A stretch of DNA of 64,000 bases from Psococerastis gibbosa (GCA_963971405.1 OZ020484.1:41190770-41254769), one strand, 5' to 3'; shown: positions 32,330 to 43,252, counted from the stretch's first letter. Program-made: numbers and translations. The notes: generated from the sequence alone by a model not told the origin.

Positions 32330-32402
32330 TCGATTAATTGTAAGAAAGGCCCAAAATTCGACCATTTGGAAAATAAAGACAATTTTCTTTCTTTCTTTTC
32401 TT
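32330..32402 (+). repeat. Repeat H (LINE 3' end), copy 2
   Basis: GATTAATTGTAAGAAAGGCC, CAAAATTCGACCATTTGG, AAAATAAAGACAATTTTC and a CTTTCTTTC tail. Same terminus as in 57747-57870 and 61416-61512. Only the 3' end survives. Confidence 0.7.
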
Positions 32403-33607
32403 ACTAGAATCCGGGTTGCCCAAAATAGCAAACAATTTAAGAGAGCATAACGACTGTAGGCTACTTTCTTGTAAACCTTTTATTTTGTTAGTATCATGCG
32501 TATAGCAAATGGAAATAATTTACTTCCAATTGTTGTACTGTACATCCTGCACACAGTTCATTCCCTCACTCGTGATAAAGGTTTCGATCATTAATCCAGC
32601 AGCGCCTACAATTCCTTCAATAAGCTTGTTAAAATTATTCATCAAAGCATACATTTTAACTCCAAGAGTTTTGAACAAAACAATTAAAAGCATGGCAGCG
32701 CGAAGTACATTATTACACTACATGAATTTCATGAAGCTTCATTGATGTGATGTGAACTGATCCAACCCCGTCCCAAACTCCCCCCCCCCCCCTCTCAACC
32801 AGTTGCTACGCTAAGTAGGGGTAACTTGAGCTTCAAGGATTATACAGGATTGCTCGCACCTTCTGCCGGTAATCTGATATATCGTACTCGTTGATCCGAA
32901 AGCCAAATCTTCCCCGGAAAGCTCGCCTATCATATAGATTGTCGCTTGTACTGTTGACTGCTTGTTTGTGCTTTGACGGGAAATTATTGGGAATGTGTCG
33001 CAATACTCTATACACATAAGCAGAGATTCTCATTGAAGTGATGTCCTATATAATGTATGCCTACGAAATCAGGTAAACCATCAACCTTAAAATAAAAGCA
33101 TAGATGTAACAATTGCAATAATACAGATTACAGATGTACAATATCATTATTTTTATTTGCTAAGATACTGTATTATTCGTAGAGTACACAAACCGTACTA
33201 TACTTGAAAATTGGCCTTGTGCTATGATGTCAGTTCCCATAGGCTTCAACTTTTCCAATCTAGCTAATTTGCATCTCCGCTGTTTCTTGTTTTTGCTTTG
33301 TACTCCGGCATGTGTTATATAGGCGCATGTTTAATGAAAACTTCTAACAGAAATCAGCATTTGTGCTTGCAGTTTTCCACCAGGCACAAACTGCGAGAAC
33401 AAAACGCTGATTTATCGGACCCTATTAAGTTCTTAACGTTTATGTAAAAAAAAATTAAATCCCAGGACATGAAGAGTAGTGGCATGAAATAAATTTTTCA
33501 AAAAGATATCTAGTCACAAGTGAGGCAAATGCAGAAGACTCAAAACAGCTCATTCAAAAGGCTACATTTCTTGTATAGCTTTATTCCACAATTACATTTT
33601 GCAGTCA
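32403..33607. other. No supported feature
   Basis: A 13-C run at 32780-32792. Frames of 60-78 codons lack motifs. The first 23 bp of SINE F (GGACATGAAGAGTAGTGG) recur at about 33466, possibly a stub. Nothing else seen. Confidence 0.4.
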
Positions 33608-33985
33608 GGACATGAAGAGTAGTGGTACAGTAGTAGTAGTATGGTTTGACACAGTCCCAGGCCACGGTGTGGGCCCATAGGATTCCAGTGGACCTCCTGA
33701 TTATAGTAGATTCCGAACCACTTGGGAAACACAGTGAAGTCACACGATTAGTTCGGAGGTGACCAGAACAAGCCCTACCATGTTTCCCTACCGGCACTGT
33801 GCACACGACCAATTTATCTGCAGCTTTGAACCTGCTCTGGTCCGCTGGATTCAACTTGGTATGGTGGCCGGCTAGTGGTACAGACTCAAAAGGTTGCTCT
33901 GTGAAACTTGGTACATTTTCTGGTCTTCCTAGTTGAGTGTAAGAGAGGGCTTCGTAGGCTAGGTCCGCTAGATTGGCTTGGGTTG
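33608..33985 (+). mobile_element. SINE F, degenerate copy split by SINE E
   Basis: The left piece (33608-33630) is GGACATGAAGAGTAGTGGTACAG. After the SINE E insertion the copy resumes with TAGTGGTACAGACTC and goes on through TGGTACATTTTCTGG, AGTTGAGTGTAAGAGAGGGC and TCCGCTAGATTGGCTT. The tRNA-Glu head is partly deleted in this copy. It was in place before the SINE E insertion. Confidence 0.7.
33631..33872 (-). mobile_element. SINE E, (TAC)n-tail type, copy 5
   Basis: Flanked by TAGTGGTACAG (33620-33630, 33873-33883), which is itself part of SINE F. 242 bp; shares the CACACCGTGGCCTGGGACTG module with 27569-27815. Confidence 0.87.
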
Positions 33986-34429
33986 GAATTCCTTTCATTT
34001 CATTATTATATACAATAATTCAGCATTAACATCAAAAACAAACAATATAACAAGAATTCAAACAATACCTTCAATTGGAACAATAACATCAAAGTGGAAG
34101 ACATCTGACTCGCCTTCGTCTTCTTATTTGATCACCCCCACCCCCCTGCCCCCCCCCCCCCTCTACGACCACCTATTGACTTTGTTTCCCTCTAATTGAT
34201 TTTCGTTGGATTGAGATTGTTCTTTGGGTTTAAGAACATCACAACCCGAGCTCAACCGCAATTCCAAAAGTGATTGTCACAATTGAATTCCCAACAATTT
34301 ATTTTCTTTCGTCCCTTTAGTTTTACTTTTATATTGCTCCTCCTAGTAGCCCTGTTTACCACTTTTATATTCTATCTGATGCTGAAATCGTCCAACTTTT
34401 TAACATCTCAACTGCTAATATGTGTTCTG

Positions 34430-34535
34430 AAGGACTTTTTATGGACCTAGGCCCACTTATAGTGTCCTTGTCCAATGCTAACGACCACATGGAATTCTGA
34501 ACCTATTTGTATTGTTTCCGTTTGAATATAATATA
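34430..34535 (-). repeat. Repeat A 3' half, left of LINE
   Basis: In sense (minus) it reads ACGGAAACAATACAAAT, GTGGTCGTTAGCATTGG, AAGTGGGCCTAGGTCCATAA. It picks up where the 5' half at 35656-35800 breaks off, so the two are one repeat A copy interrupted by the LINE between them. Confidence 0.7.
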
Positions 34536-35655
34536 ATAATATAATAATTCAATACAATAATGCCATGTTACAGCGTTTTCTTAAGTCCATATCGCAAGGC
34601 AAGGGCCCGTGTGCGACTTATACTATCTGGCTATGGAGGGAGGGGGGGGGGGTGGAGTGTTTACGGGGTGATATACTTTTATGTTGGTAGTAGTTCGGTC
34701 TTTATCCATTGTGTAACCGCTCTTTTGAAACAATTGAAGTTTTTTAATGACTTTATTTGGATTGGTAGTTTATTGTAATAGGATATGCCTATATATTCAG
34801 ATTGGTGTTGAGATCTTGTGGTTCGAACAGTTTGTTGTGTGAAAGGATGTGTGTGGAGCCATCTTGTGTTGTGTGAGTGTTGTACAGATTTTAAGTTTTG
34901 TTTTTGATTGCGTACTAATATTATTGAGTTTTTTATATATAATTGTTTAACGTCTAGGACATCCGCTAAAATGTATAGGTCTTTTGTTGGATATAATGTC
35001 CCCTTTTTATGTATAATTTTTAGGATTGTTCTTTGTACGGTATTTACTTTGTCCGTTACATTTTGGTAGGCACCTCCCCAGGCTGATATTGCATATGTTA
35101 GATGGTATTCCGCTATAGCGTAATAAAAGGATTTAATTAGAGGTTCTTGTGCAATGTTACGAAGTTGGACAAATTTATATATAGTTTTTCTTAGTTTGTT
35201 GGCAACCAATTGAGTATGGGGTTCCCATTTCAATTGTTCATCTATTATGATGCCTAAGTATTTCGTGTTTTCAGTTTGGACTATGTTTTCTATGGACAAG
35301 TTGTTGGTACAAGCGTCTCTTTTTGACGAAAAATCAACAAATACGGTCTTTTCCAGGTTTAACGATAATCTATTTTTTTCTAACCATTGTTTGATTAAGT
35401 TAAATTCTGAGTTGGCTAGTGTGTATAGATCATGATATGTATCCGCTATGCAGGTGATACAGGTGTCATCGGCAAAAGCAATTATTGATTCGAATCTATT
35501 TGTTTCTAATAAATCATTTAGATATAAATTGAATAATAATGGTGCTAATACTGTGCCTTGTGGAACTCCGAGTGACATTATTTGTTCCGTGCTTATTGTA
35601 TTGTTGATTTTTGTGCATTGTTTTCTATTCGTTAAGTAATTTTTGATGTGATGAG
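34536..35655 (-). mobile_element. 5'-truncated LINE inserted in repeat A
   Basis: About 1.1 kb holding the C-terminal half of a reverse transcriptase, a short 3' UTR and a (TTATA)-rich 3' tail (34536-34560), in minus orientation. Repeat A sequence resumes on each side. The 5' truncation and simple tail are typical of target-primed reverse transcription. A target duplication is not clear. Confidence 0.75.
34679..35655 (-). pseudogene. LINE reverse transcriptase, C-terminal fragment
   Basis: The frame is open through 35655 and beyond into repeat A, with a Met at 35578 for the 299-residue part. Upstream of that Met the RT homology already reads IKNYLTNRKQ. GVPQGTVLAPLLFNLYLNDL (RT block 4-5) and FADDT (catalytic block) are intact, followed by the thumb-like region and a C-terminal YYNKLPIQIKSL...FKRAV motif usual in CR1/Jockey-group proteins. 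The finger domain, endonuclease and ORF1 are missing, so the copy is dead although the remaining frame has no internal stop. Clade is inferred only from motifs. Confidence 0.9.
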
Positions 35656-35800
35656 ATTTTTGGCCATTGCCATTGTATACATCATCGATGTCTACCTAAA
35701 CCGGCTATAAACGATAATAAACAAGCTGAGACAAGCTTACCATTGAGGCAATGAAACAGGTGATAGCATGACTTAACCAAGTACAGACACGAGTCCGCGA
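35656..35800 (-). repeat. Repeat A 5' half, right of LINE
   Basis: In sense starts CTGTACTTGGTTAAGTC, continues CACCTGTTTCATTGCCTCAA and GTAGACATCGATGATGTATAC and stops at GGCCAAAAATC, where LINE sequence begins. Confidence 0.75.
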
Positions 35801-35842
35801 ATGTGTGTGCTTTCTTTAATATATTGTAGCGTACAACTCGTA

Positions 35843-36132
35843 GTAGTAGTAGTAGTAGTGTTCGTTGGGTTAATAACGACTTAGACCTCATATTTGGGCC
35901 CATAAAGCGACCCCGACTTGACTGTCCTACGCCAGCCCATAGGACAGTGGACCTCCTGATTACAGTGGATTCCAAACCACTTGGAAAACACAGTGAAGTC
36001 ACACGATTAGTTCGGAGGTGACCAGGACAAGTCCTACCATGTTTCCCTACCGGCACTGTGCACACGACCATGTTATCTGCAGCTTTGAACCTGCTCTGGT
36101 CCGCTGGACTCAACTTGGTATGGCGGCCGGTT
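35843..36132 (-). mobile_element. SINE E, (TAC)n-tail type, copy 6
   Basis: CGTACAACTCGTA flanks the element (35830-35842 and 36133-36145). 290 bp with a (TAC)6-like tail at the left. The 3' module (CAAGTCGGGGTCGC, GGGCCCAAATATGAGG, AAGTCGTTATTAACCC) equals that of 3991-4271. Confidence 0.9.
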
Positions 36133-36360
36133 CGTACAACTCGTAAGGTTTGTGTTCCAGTTTTTGAGTGCTCCAGTTGATACCGTGTAGTTATGCATCT
36201 ATGGTTTAGCAAACTACTGTCAGAGCACATTGCAGGCGACAGGGGGAGCCAAGGACCGTCTCAAACAGCAGTTTGCAATTGCGTCAATTGAAACAGTGCT
36301 TCCTGTTTATTATTTGTTACGAATATTAGGAGTTTGTTTTCGTTTTATCGGAGCTGAGAA

Positions 36361-36830
36361 ATGACACGGTTTCTTCTTCTCCTTCTGGTTGTACAGCCTT
36401 TGATGAGGTTTGGCCTGCTCGACAACACTCCTGCAGTCATCTCGGTTTTGTACAACGCTCCACCATCCACGGAATCCCATCAAGTTTTCAACTCATCCTT
36501 CCAGCGTTTTCGAGGACGTCTCACCAGTCGTCTTCCTCTCATGCTGTACATGTTGCTCGACAAGCGGTCGTCTGACATTCTTAGGACGTGTCCCTGTCAT
36601 TTTGTGCGTTGCGCTTTTGTAAACCGAGCCATGTCTTCTCCGTTGAGTGTTGAGTCTATTTTGGCGTTGTTTCTTATACACCACTCTCCGTCTTCGCGTA
36701 GATCCTCCTTATTATGTTTCTTTCCAATACTAGCAGTTGGTTTGCGCTATTGACAGTAAGATTCCAGGCTTCCGGGGCGTATATTGCATATGCTATATAT
36801 ACGGCACGGTTAGTAATAATAATAATAATA
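36361..36830 (-). pseudogene. LINE ORF2 C-terminal region, frameshifted
   Basis: Minus-strand frames in pieces read LTVNSANQLLVLERNIIRRIY, then AQRTK-QGHVLRMSDDRL, then MRGRRLVRRPRKRWKDEL. The order Y-G-EAW-like start, R-RIY, GHV-RM and GRPRKRW is that of the extreme C terminus of arthropod LINE ORF2 proteins. At least two frameshifts and several stops separate the pieces. The plus-strand 130-codon frame here is its shadow. Confidence 0.7.
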
Positions 36831-37420
36831 ATTTTTATTCATAATACCCAAATTGAGGAAAAATTTACCCCAGATTTGTAGTGGTATTCTCCATTTTGTT
36901 TGTCAACTTCTGTCTGGCTCGGGAAACTATATTCGAGGGTTAAAAACTTGCGAGATGAGAACGCAGCGGGGCGAGATGAATGAAGGAATGAAAACCCTGC
37001 AGATCGAATCCGTGATAGATTTTTGCCTTGAGGTAGAATGCGGCAGTATTATTCCTTCGTCGACGCTTTGGAATTTTATTACGCCTTCATAAAACTATTT
37101 TTCTCATATCAAAAATGGCGGGACCGCAGTGGGAGCAGATTGGAAGTTCCACGTCATTTAACCAAGCCCTCACCTCTTATTTCTCGACAAAGGTTTCCGT
37201 GCAGTTGGAAAATAGAAAGAAAGGTGAAATGAAAACTTGAGTCCCTCTTGTATGACAGGCTGATCTTTCCGGTTGAATTTCACATTTCACTTGTCATGAT
37301 TGCATTATGGTTGGAATTAGGAAATTCAGACATTTTCTGTTGGGTTTTTAGTGTGAACCTTTTTTTAAATTGCTAGGTCGAAAGCGGTGGGGTGTGGTAG
37401 ACATGATTATTTCTTTTACT
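36831..37420. other. No supported feature
   Basis: Starts with a CTAATAATAATAATAATAATT microsatellite-like stretch near 36812-36835. The remainder has short frames without motifs. Confidence 0.45.
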
Positions 37421-37650
37421 ATTAATGGCCTTTTTTAATGGACATAGGCTTCCTGCCAACGACCCCATCGGTTTTCGTACATGATAAGTACGTTAATGTT
37501 TCCAAATGAATTTCAAGTCATAGGCAAACCGGTTCAGTCATCGATGTCAACCCACACCGATTACAAAGACCAATGTGCAAACTCAAACATGCTTACCATT
37601 GGTATTGTAACAGGTGTTAGCTTGACTTAACCAAGTAAGGGAGTCAAGGC
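37421..37650 (-). repeat. Repeat A, near full copy
   Basis: In sense begins CTTGGTTAAGTCAAGCTAAC, then GGTTGACATCGATGAC, GGAAACATTAACG, GATGGGGTCGTTGGCAGG and ends near GGCCATTAATAG. Diverged from the 14617 copy but collinear over its length. Confidence 0.65.
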
Positions 37651-37887
37651 AGTCCTTACTGCAGCTGTTGGTTTATTGTAAGTATTGTAACCCTGTTCGC
37701 CTCTGATGCGGGATTCTGGTTCCCCGGCTTCTTAACCCTTCCGTCTTGTTATAAGACCCTAGCTCAGGTCTAGCCTCCAGCCTCCTGCAACAAGGTCTAC
37801 TATGAATTTACTCATCTTCCGTAAGAGTCGAGCTTTCCCAATAATGGCGAATAATTGCGTGTGGGCGTAACATAAATGTGCAGAACC

Positions 37888-38066
37888 CAAGGCCGTAGCC
37901 AAGGGGGGTTCATGCGGGTTCAACCCCCCCCCCCCCCCCCCCCCCCGAAATGAAATGGCTTGACACTAGATAGAATCGGATTTTGAGAAGAAAAATAAAA
38001 ACTACTATGTAATAACCAATGAAATTTCAGAAAACCCCCCGAAAAAAAAACCTGGCTACGGACTTG
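37888..38066. mobile_element. hAT-like MITE with 23-C run
   Basis: Ends CAAGGCCGTAGCCAAGG and, inverted, CAAGTCCGTAGCCAGG. The flanks GCAGAACC (37880-37887) and GCCGAACC (38067-38074) are an 8-bp duplication with one mismatch, the size made by hAT transposases. 179 bp, not coding; a 23-C run at 37924-37946 lies inside. Confidence 0.75.
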
Positions 38067-38074
38067 GCCGAACC

Positions 38075-38699
38075 TGGTTCATTATTTAATTATTGCGTTC
38101 CTAATTACTCTACATAGTCTGCGATAATATTATACTAGTACGTTAGGACAAGAAAATGTTTCTGATTATCGAAACACGATAGTTTATATAGTCTTATACG
38201 ATATTTATTCACTTTCTAATAGATTTTATAAAATTGAGTTTGAGGAAGAGCGAAGCGAAACAGGTTGCATAATCATAAAACTGCAGAAAATAGTGGCTTC
38301 CCAAACTCTTTCGGGCTTGTTTAAAACGGCCGACTGCTTAGCCAGTCAGTGATTGGGTGGCAATTCTGAAACTAAATAAACTACTATCATGCCGTTTTAT
38401 AATAACTTCAACTGGTGTTAGAAATGTAAACAATTTTAGAATGCAAAGCGCTAATTTAGTTATTTTTAAATTTTTAGCCCCAGGTTAAGTAATTACTAAC
38501 CGACATGGTGCGCAGTTGCGCTACTTCTTCTGTCGAAGATTGGCGATCATCATGGCAATTGTAAACTTTGGACCCCCCAAAGGAAGTCAATGTATTTACT
38601 AGAGTGTTGAATGTATGGTACTTAGTCAAGATGACTGTAAGTAAGTAAGTATTTATTAATCAAAAAACGCAATACAATTATAGGGAATTGTAATGCAGT
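38075..38699. other. MITE O-like and repeat B remnants only
   Basis: 38385-38490 is collinear with the interior of 28320-28472 (ATAATAACTTCAACTGGTGTTAG, CAATTTTAGAATGCAAAG, TTTTAGCCCCAGGTTAAGTAATTA). 38521-38566 is repeat B in minus orientation. Otherwise nothing. Confidence 0.4.
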
Positions 38700-39025
38700 G
38701 GTTTCCAGTTGCCGTCTGCATTCTTAAATGCCGTTGACTCTTCATTGAGTTCCTCCGCCTTCGGGGCCAGTTTCCCAACCCCATGACAAAAGAGTACCCT
38801 GGAAGTGGTTGCTTATTCAGTGGCCCCAACTATTCGCCCCGTCACATCGGCTACTGTGGCTTTTTCTAGACAAGTCTGCACCACCAGACTTGCCACCACA
38901 CCCTCTGATTATGCCGCTGCTTGGTTAGGGACTGCTTATTCGTTATATTCGCACCCAGCCACCATGTCTGGTGGCCTTTTCGATGTCTGCCACCTGCAAA
39001 CCCTCTAGTAGCCTGCAGCTCAGCC
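38700..39025 (-). repeat. Repeat I (probable LINE remnant), copy 1
   Basis: Collinear with 62880-63145: GGTTGCTTATTCAGTGG, AACTATTCGCCCC, TGTGGCTTTTTCTAGA, ACTTGCCACCACACCC, GCCGCTGCTTGGT, GGGACTGCTTATTCGT, GTGGCCTTTTC. Minus-strand translation near 38710-38800 gives FCHGVGKLAPKAEELNEES, which looks coding. The right end is cut by the hAT-like MITE at 39026. Confidence 0.5.
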
Positions 39026-39192
39026 CAGGCGCGGTTCTACGGGGGGGGGGGGGGGGGGGGCATGGGGGCTATAGCCCCCTTTATGTTTCTCAAAATGCGT
39101 AAAACCCCAATATTTCAGCCCTGTTTTTCAATTATTTTTTTTTCGTATTTAACCTTAGCCCCCTCCTTGGTCGCATTCTAGATCCGCGCCTG
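39026..39192. mobile_element. hAT-like MITE with 20-G run
   Basis: Ends CAGGCGCGGTTCTA and inverted CAGGCGCGGATCTA. Both sides carry CTCAGCC within one or two bases of the ends (GCTCAGCC left, GCCTCAGC right), fitting an 8-bp hAT duplication with a small slip. 167 bp, with G20 at 39041-39060 and a GGGGGCTATAGCCCCC palindrome. Confidence 0.7.
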
Positions 39193-39200
39193 GCCTCAGC

Positions 39201-39967
39201 CCCTTCATATGACTTTACCCTCACTTATTTAATTCCTTTTTACTTTAGGATTAATTCTTGCTGTTCAAATAGTACTAGAAATAAAACCATACGGCTTATC
39301 TTCCATAACCATAACCTTAATCTTCATCTTCAGTCATAAGCTACATTTGTTAGGAGCAAAATTATCCATCTTCGTTTCCATTTTATCCAGTCCTGGACAG
39401 TTCTTTTGAGCTGTTGTTCAGCATCTCATTTCTTGCGTGGGTCTTCCTTTGACAACCCCTCAATGGTGGTTAACTTCTATTGTAGTATCGGAAAGTCCGT
39501 CGTGCCTTTTCTGAGGACCCATAATAGACCACATAACCACAAGCTTATCATCTATTACAAAGACACACCAACCCGGGCTGCAGAGCTTTATTCAAATGGC
39601 ACTCAGGAATGCTACTGAAATTTTAATGTAATTTACGTTAAAAGGAGAAACTCCATTTGCTTTTGAAAGGGCAGCAAAGGTTGAAACCAGGATGATGTGT
39701 GTGGTTTTGCAAAGGAACTATCGCCCGATTCTCCCGGCGACGACGGCTCAAAAGCCGTATATGTCGCGAGCCTTATTACTGGGGACATCAAAGGTTACCG
39801 ATCCTGGGGGAGTTGCTCTGTGCTCTGCCAAGGAATTTATTTATTATTTTCCCATCAGTGACAAAACCGCGCGTTGCGTTTACTCCTTTATCAAATACGA
39901 CCTTTGGAATAGCTTGTGGAGGGAGACATAGCTATTGACAGTGTTGAGTCTCCCAGATGCAATCTTA
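39201..39967. other. No supported feature
   Basis: Mixed sequence with two overlapping 79-codon frames at 39692-39938 that look like shadows of each other; no domain. Nothing repeated seen. Confidence 0.4.
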
Positions 39968-40351
39968 GGCGCCCATTCCATCGACCGGCTAGGGCTATTT
40001 ACAAAAACTGTGACGTGGTAGCAGACATTCAAGACTTAGGCGGAGTTTCCACCGACCTCGCATTGCAGAATTGACGGAAATGTTTATTTTCCTCTATGCC
40101 ATAGTTAAAATTGATCAATGATCATACAGTAAAATCACAAACAAACAAACTAAAATTAAGAAATGGCGTCATGGGATATGTTAAGGACAAACATTTTAAT
40201 AGATTTCTATAAAAAGAAAAATTCTAATTTCCGTCAATGTCATTTGCATTCTGCAATGCGAGGTCGGTGGAAACGCCACCTAAGTCTTGAATGTCTGCTA
40301 CCACGTCACCGTTTTTGTAAATAGCCCTAGCCGGTCGGTGGAATGGGCGCC
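39968..40351. mobile_element. Composite MITE C (nested), copy 3, opposite core orientation
   Basis: 384 bp with TTA to the left and TAA to the right. Outer arms GGCGCCCATTCCA-CGACCGG match copy 1. The asymmetric core (CATATCCCATGACGCCATTT) is on the opposite strand compared with the 6138 and 25040 copies. Non-coding. Confidence 0.87.
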
Positions 40352-40582
40352 TAAGAAGGCCGTGTAGTGCCACTAAAGATGCCGATCGCAGATGTTGACG
40401 ACATGTTTGGAAGTACCGTGAATGGTGGTTAATCGGGTCAAAACTGCGGCGTGCGAAGGTAGCACTCTACAACTAAAACTGACACAAAAACTGACTAAAA
40501 GTAATTTGGACTGAATCCTTCCCCCCCCCCCCTCGGAATTCCTTGTGGTTTACAACCAGAAAAGTGCAAAGGCAACCGAAAT

Positions 40583-40697
40583 TTAACCCTAAGACAATTA
40601 TTTGCCATGGAATTACTCCTATTGTCTATCACGGTACCTATACTATATTGATTAATAGGAAAGCGTGAACGGGTTCACTGTACCGGTTCTTTACGTT
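40583..40697 (+). repeat. Repeat D, 3' end fragment
   Basis: ATTTAACCCTAAGACAATTATTTGCCATGGA, then AATAGGAAAGCGTGAACGGGTTC and GTACCGGTTCTTTA follow the end of the 22661 copy. The terminal hairpin is altered but still can pair. Confidence 0.55.
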
Positions 40698-41067
40698 AGG
40701 AAGGATTGAAATTTCAGGGTTTACCTAAGCGTGATATTTTTAAAGGGCTTTAAAATCCAGTAGGGAAGCCTTCGAGATTGAATATTTGGAAAGTAGTGGG
40801 CGGCAGATTGAATCAGGCTTGAGTGGAGGTAGAGATTCGCCCTATCCCATTTACCCCCGGATATAGACATACTGCTTGAGGGCTGAGTGGTATAAAGGCA
40901 TCAAGTGTGCACTTTTCCCCCATATCGTGTGGTCATCCAAACAGTTTCACTTTCAGCACAAACATATTTCGTATTTTAAATTAGACTATATATTTTAAAT
41001 TCCATGTTGTTTGATTGCGATTACTTTACTGTATAGGCTTAAGTACTATAAAAAACTCATAAGTTAT

Positions 41068-41230
41068 CTGTACTTGGTTAAGTCATGCTTTCTCCTGTTT
41101 CATTGCCTCAATGGTAAGCTTGTCTCAGCTGGACCATGGTCACTTGTAGCTGATGTAGGTTGACATCGAAGACGTCTACCAGTTTGCCAATGGCCAAAAA
41201 TTCACACGGAAACAATACAAATAATGTTCT
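41068..41230 (+). repeat. Repeat A, 5' part
   Basis: CTGTACTTGGTTAAGTCATG, TTTCATTGCCTCAATGGTAA, GTAGGTTGACATCGAAGACG, GCCAATGGCCAAAAATTCAC, CGGAAACAATACAAATAATG, ending before the GGGTCGTTG block. Missing the 3' tail. Confidence 0.7.
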
Positions 41231-42795
41231 ATTCTTGTTATGGCCTATTATTAATTTTTGACATTCTTCAATAAAACACTCAGTACGGTACATTGCTGTA
41301 AACGTTAGGATTGACGCCAAAGACTGCGGGAATGCTATCAAAAAATATTCTTATATTTTTATTTCGTAATGGGATACGGTCTTGTTTCTTTCTTTTTACG
41401 TATACCTTCTTTTAAAAATTTCCTGCTCCAATTTGCAAAAGTTGCTGACTTGCCTTTCCTTTTAAGTGTATACTCTCTTTCCGTCTTTGTGTTGTCTCTG
41501 AAGAAATTACGTCAAGGGTACCACAACATTTTTTCCCTCGTCCAAAGAATTTCTCATATTTCGTTTTCGCTTTTCAATTTTATGCACAATAAGATTAGAG
41601 AAGGGAGAAGGATATTTGCCCGCCGTTGTACAAATTATACTTTTATGAGGGTTTCATTTTATTCGAGGGTATTGTACGAAATAAATTATACTGTACTACC
41701 TACTTCTTTAAATTGGAACGATGATTTAGCATTGTATTGTATTTTCGCACCGGTGGGGTGTTTCTTAGTTTGTCTAGCGTTCAATTTCTAGTTCCAAATT
41801 GAAAATATTGTATTTTATACCTCAGCTTCGGCTATCCAAGATCCTAAATACATTCTTATTAATTTTGTAATATTTTTTGGACTTACTTGACTTATGTAAT
41901 ATTCTTTTGCATATTCATTTTATAATACAGTATAGTAAGAAGAAAATTTTATAAATTTCTCAAATTCAAGAAACGCACTAATATTATTTATAACAATAAA
42001 TATTGCTTTGATTTTGTTCTATGATGACCCTAAGACCGTTCCACTAACGGTGCTACAGTATTTGAAGACAATTAACTAACATTCAGAAAATTTTAATTTT
42101 AATTTTGACAGTCGTGAATTCGTAAAAGTGCAACAGATCGACAATTTTAGCTAAAAAAATAAGCAATGTTCACTTGTGACCTTAATGCATTAAATTTGGA
42201 ATGGAACCCCCATAAGTTTTGTGTATACAAACACATGCAAAGTAGATCTATCTGATTTGAAAATGCAGCATAGGGAATTTACATGGAGATGCGGGACTTG
42301 GGAAGGCATTACGGGATATTCTATTGTGCATTTGCAAACTTTTCTGGGTGAACAGTAGATCTACTGGGCAATACTATTGTATAATTGGTTTTATCGAATT
42401 CAAACACATTTGGTTGTTATTTATACAATAGTAAGTTACAATAGTTTCAGGGGTTTGTCTTAGGTATTCATACCGTACCTGTATATTATAAATTTAGGGA
42501 AGGAGGACTAAGAACTCCTCTCTGTTCAACATTGAGACTGCCCTCCCCGGAATGAGGCTGTAGATCTGCCACTGATCGCAATAGATAGTATTTCTGTAGA
42601 ACTCCCCCTAAAAGTGGCAATGGGGGTAAAAAGGAGGGGGGAGGGGTGGGGTAAAGATACGTGGGGGCACTGCGAAATGGTCGGAAATTACTGCTGAGAT
42701 GAGTTAAGAAAACATGGCAACTGGCCTCCATTCCCCTACCATACGCGCCGGCCCTCAAATTTCCTCCCAGTTCCGGACTGGGCTTAACCAAACTT
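41231..42795. other. No supported gene
   Basis: Contains a 140-codon plus frame (41369-41791) rich in F, L, I and S. The bias follows the T-rich DNA and there is no motif or partner copy, so I do not call it a gene. 42486-42790 is GC-richer with a G-rich patch. Confidence 0.4.
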
Positions 42796-42905
42796 TTCCT
42801 ATAGATTTCATCCGGTTCTACCTTTTCTGCTCCATCGTTTATTATACATTTTCAAAACTTCCTCCGTTCGAATTTTTCGTTTTGCTGCAGTAGTACGTGC
42901 TCCCT
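42796..42905 (-). pseudogene. Protein-like duplicate, copy 2 (broken)
   Basis: Minus-strand translation reads VLLQQNEKFERRKF, a stop, then KCIINDGAEKVEPDEI. It parallels the open copy at 43253-43500 (SMLLNEITEGRKF, KKYFITDGAENFEQDEI). The protein-level match between two diverged copies argues for a coding ancestor. Family unknown. Confidence 0.45.
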
Positions 42906-42955
42906 CGTTCCCCTATTTCTTGATACGCTCACCTTTACCCAACGGTAACTTGTTA

Positions 42956-43208
42956 GGCGGGGTTTCCACCGACCTCGCATTGCAGAATGCAAATAACATT
43001 GACGGAAATTTGAATTTTTCTTTTTATAGAAATCTATTAAAATGTTTGTACTTAACATATCCCATGACGCCATTTTTTAATTTTAGTTTGCTTGTTTGTG
43101 ATTTTACTGTATGATCATTGATCAATTTTAACTATGGCATAGAGTAAAACAAAAATTTCCGTCAATGTCATTTGCATTCTACAATGAGAGGTCGGTGGAA
43201 ACCCCGCC
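42956..43208. mobile_element. MITE C inner element alone
   Basis: 253 bp with TTA on both sides (42953-42955, 43209-43211). Ends GGCGGGGTTTCCACCGACCT and its complement; the interior is the same core that sits inside the composite copies. It shows that the inner element moves by itself. A 3-bp TTA duplication fits PIF/Harbinger-type transposition. Confidence 0.87.
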
Positions 43209-43252
43209 TTAGAAATAGTAAAAAAGAGACAGCTTGTAATATATTATAGTTG

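Noticed and set aside
36361-36753. 130-codon plus-strand ORF
   Set aside because: The minus strand there shows ordered LINE C-terminal motifs; the plus frame is its shadow.
38250-38280. Second hammerhead-like motif (GCGAAAC near 38258)
   Set aside because: No CTGATGA upstream at a suitable distance.
41369-41791. 140-codon plus-strand ORF
   Set aside because: Composition is what T-rich DNA gives (F, L, S, I, V); no motif, no splice context and no related copy.
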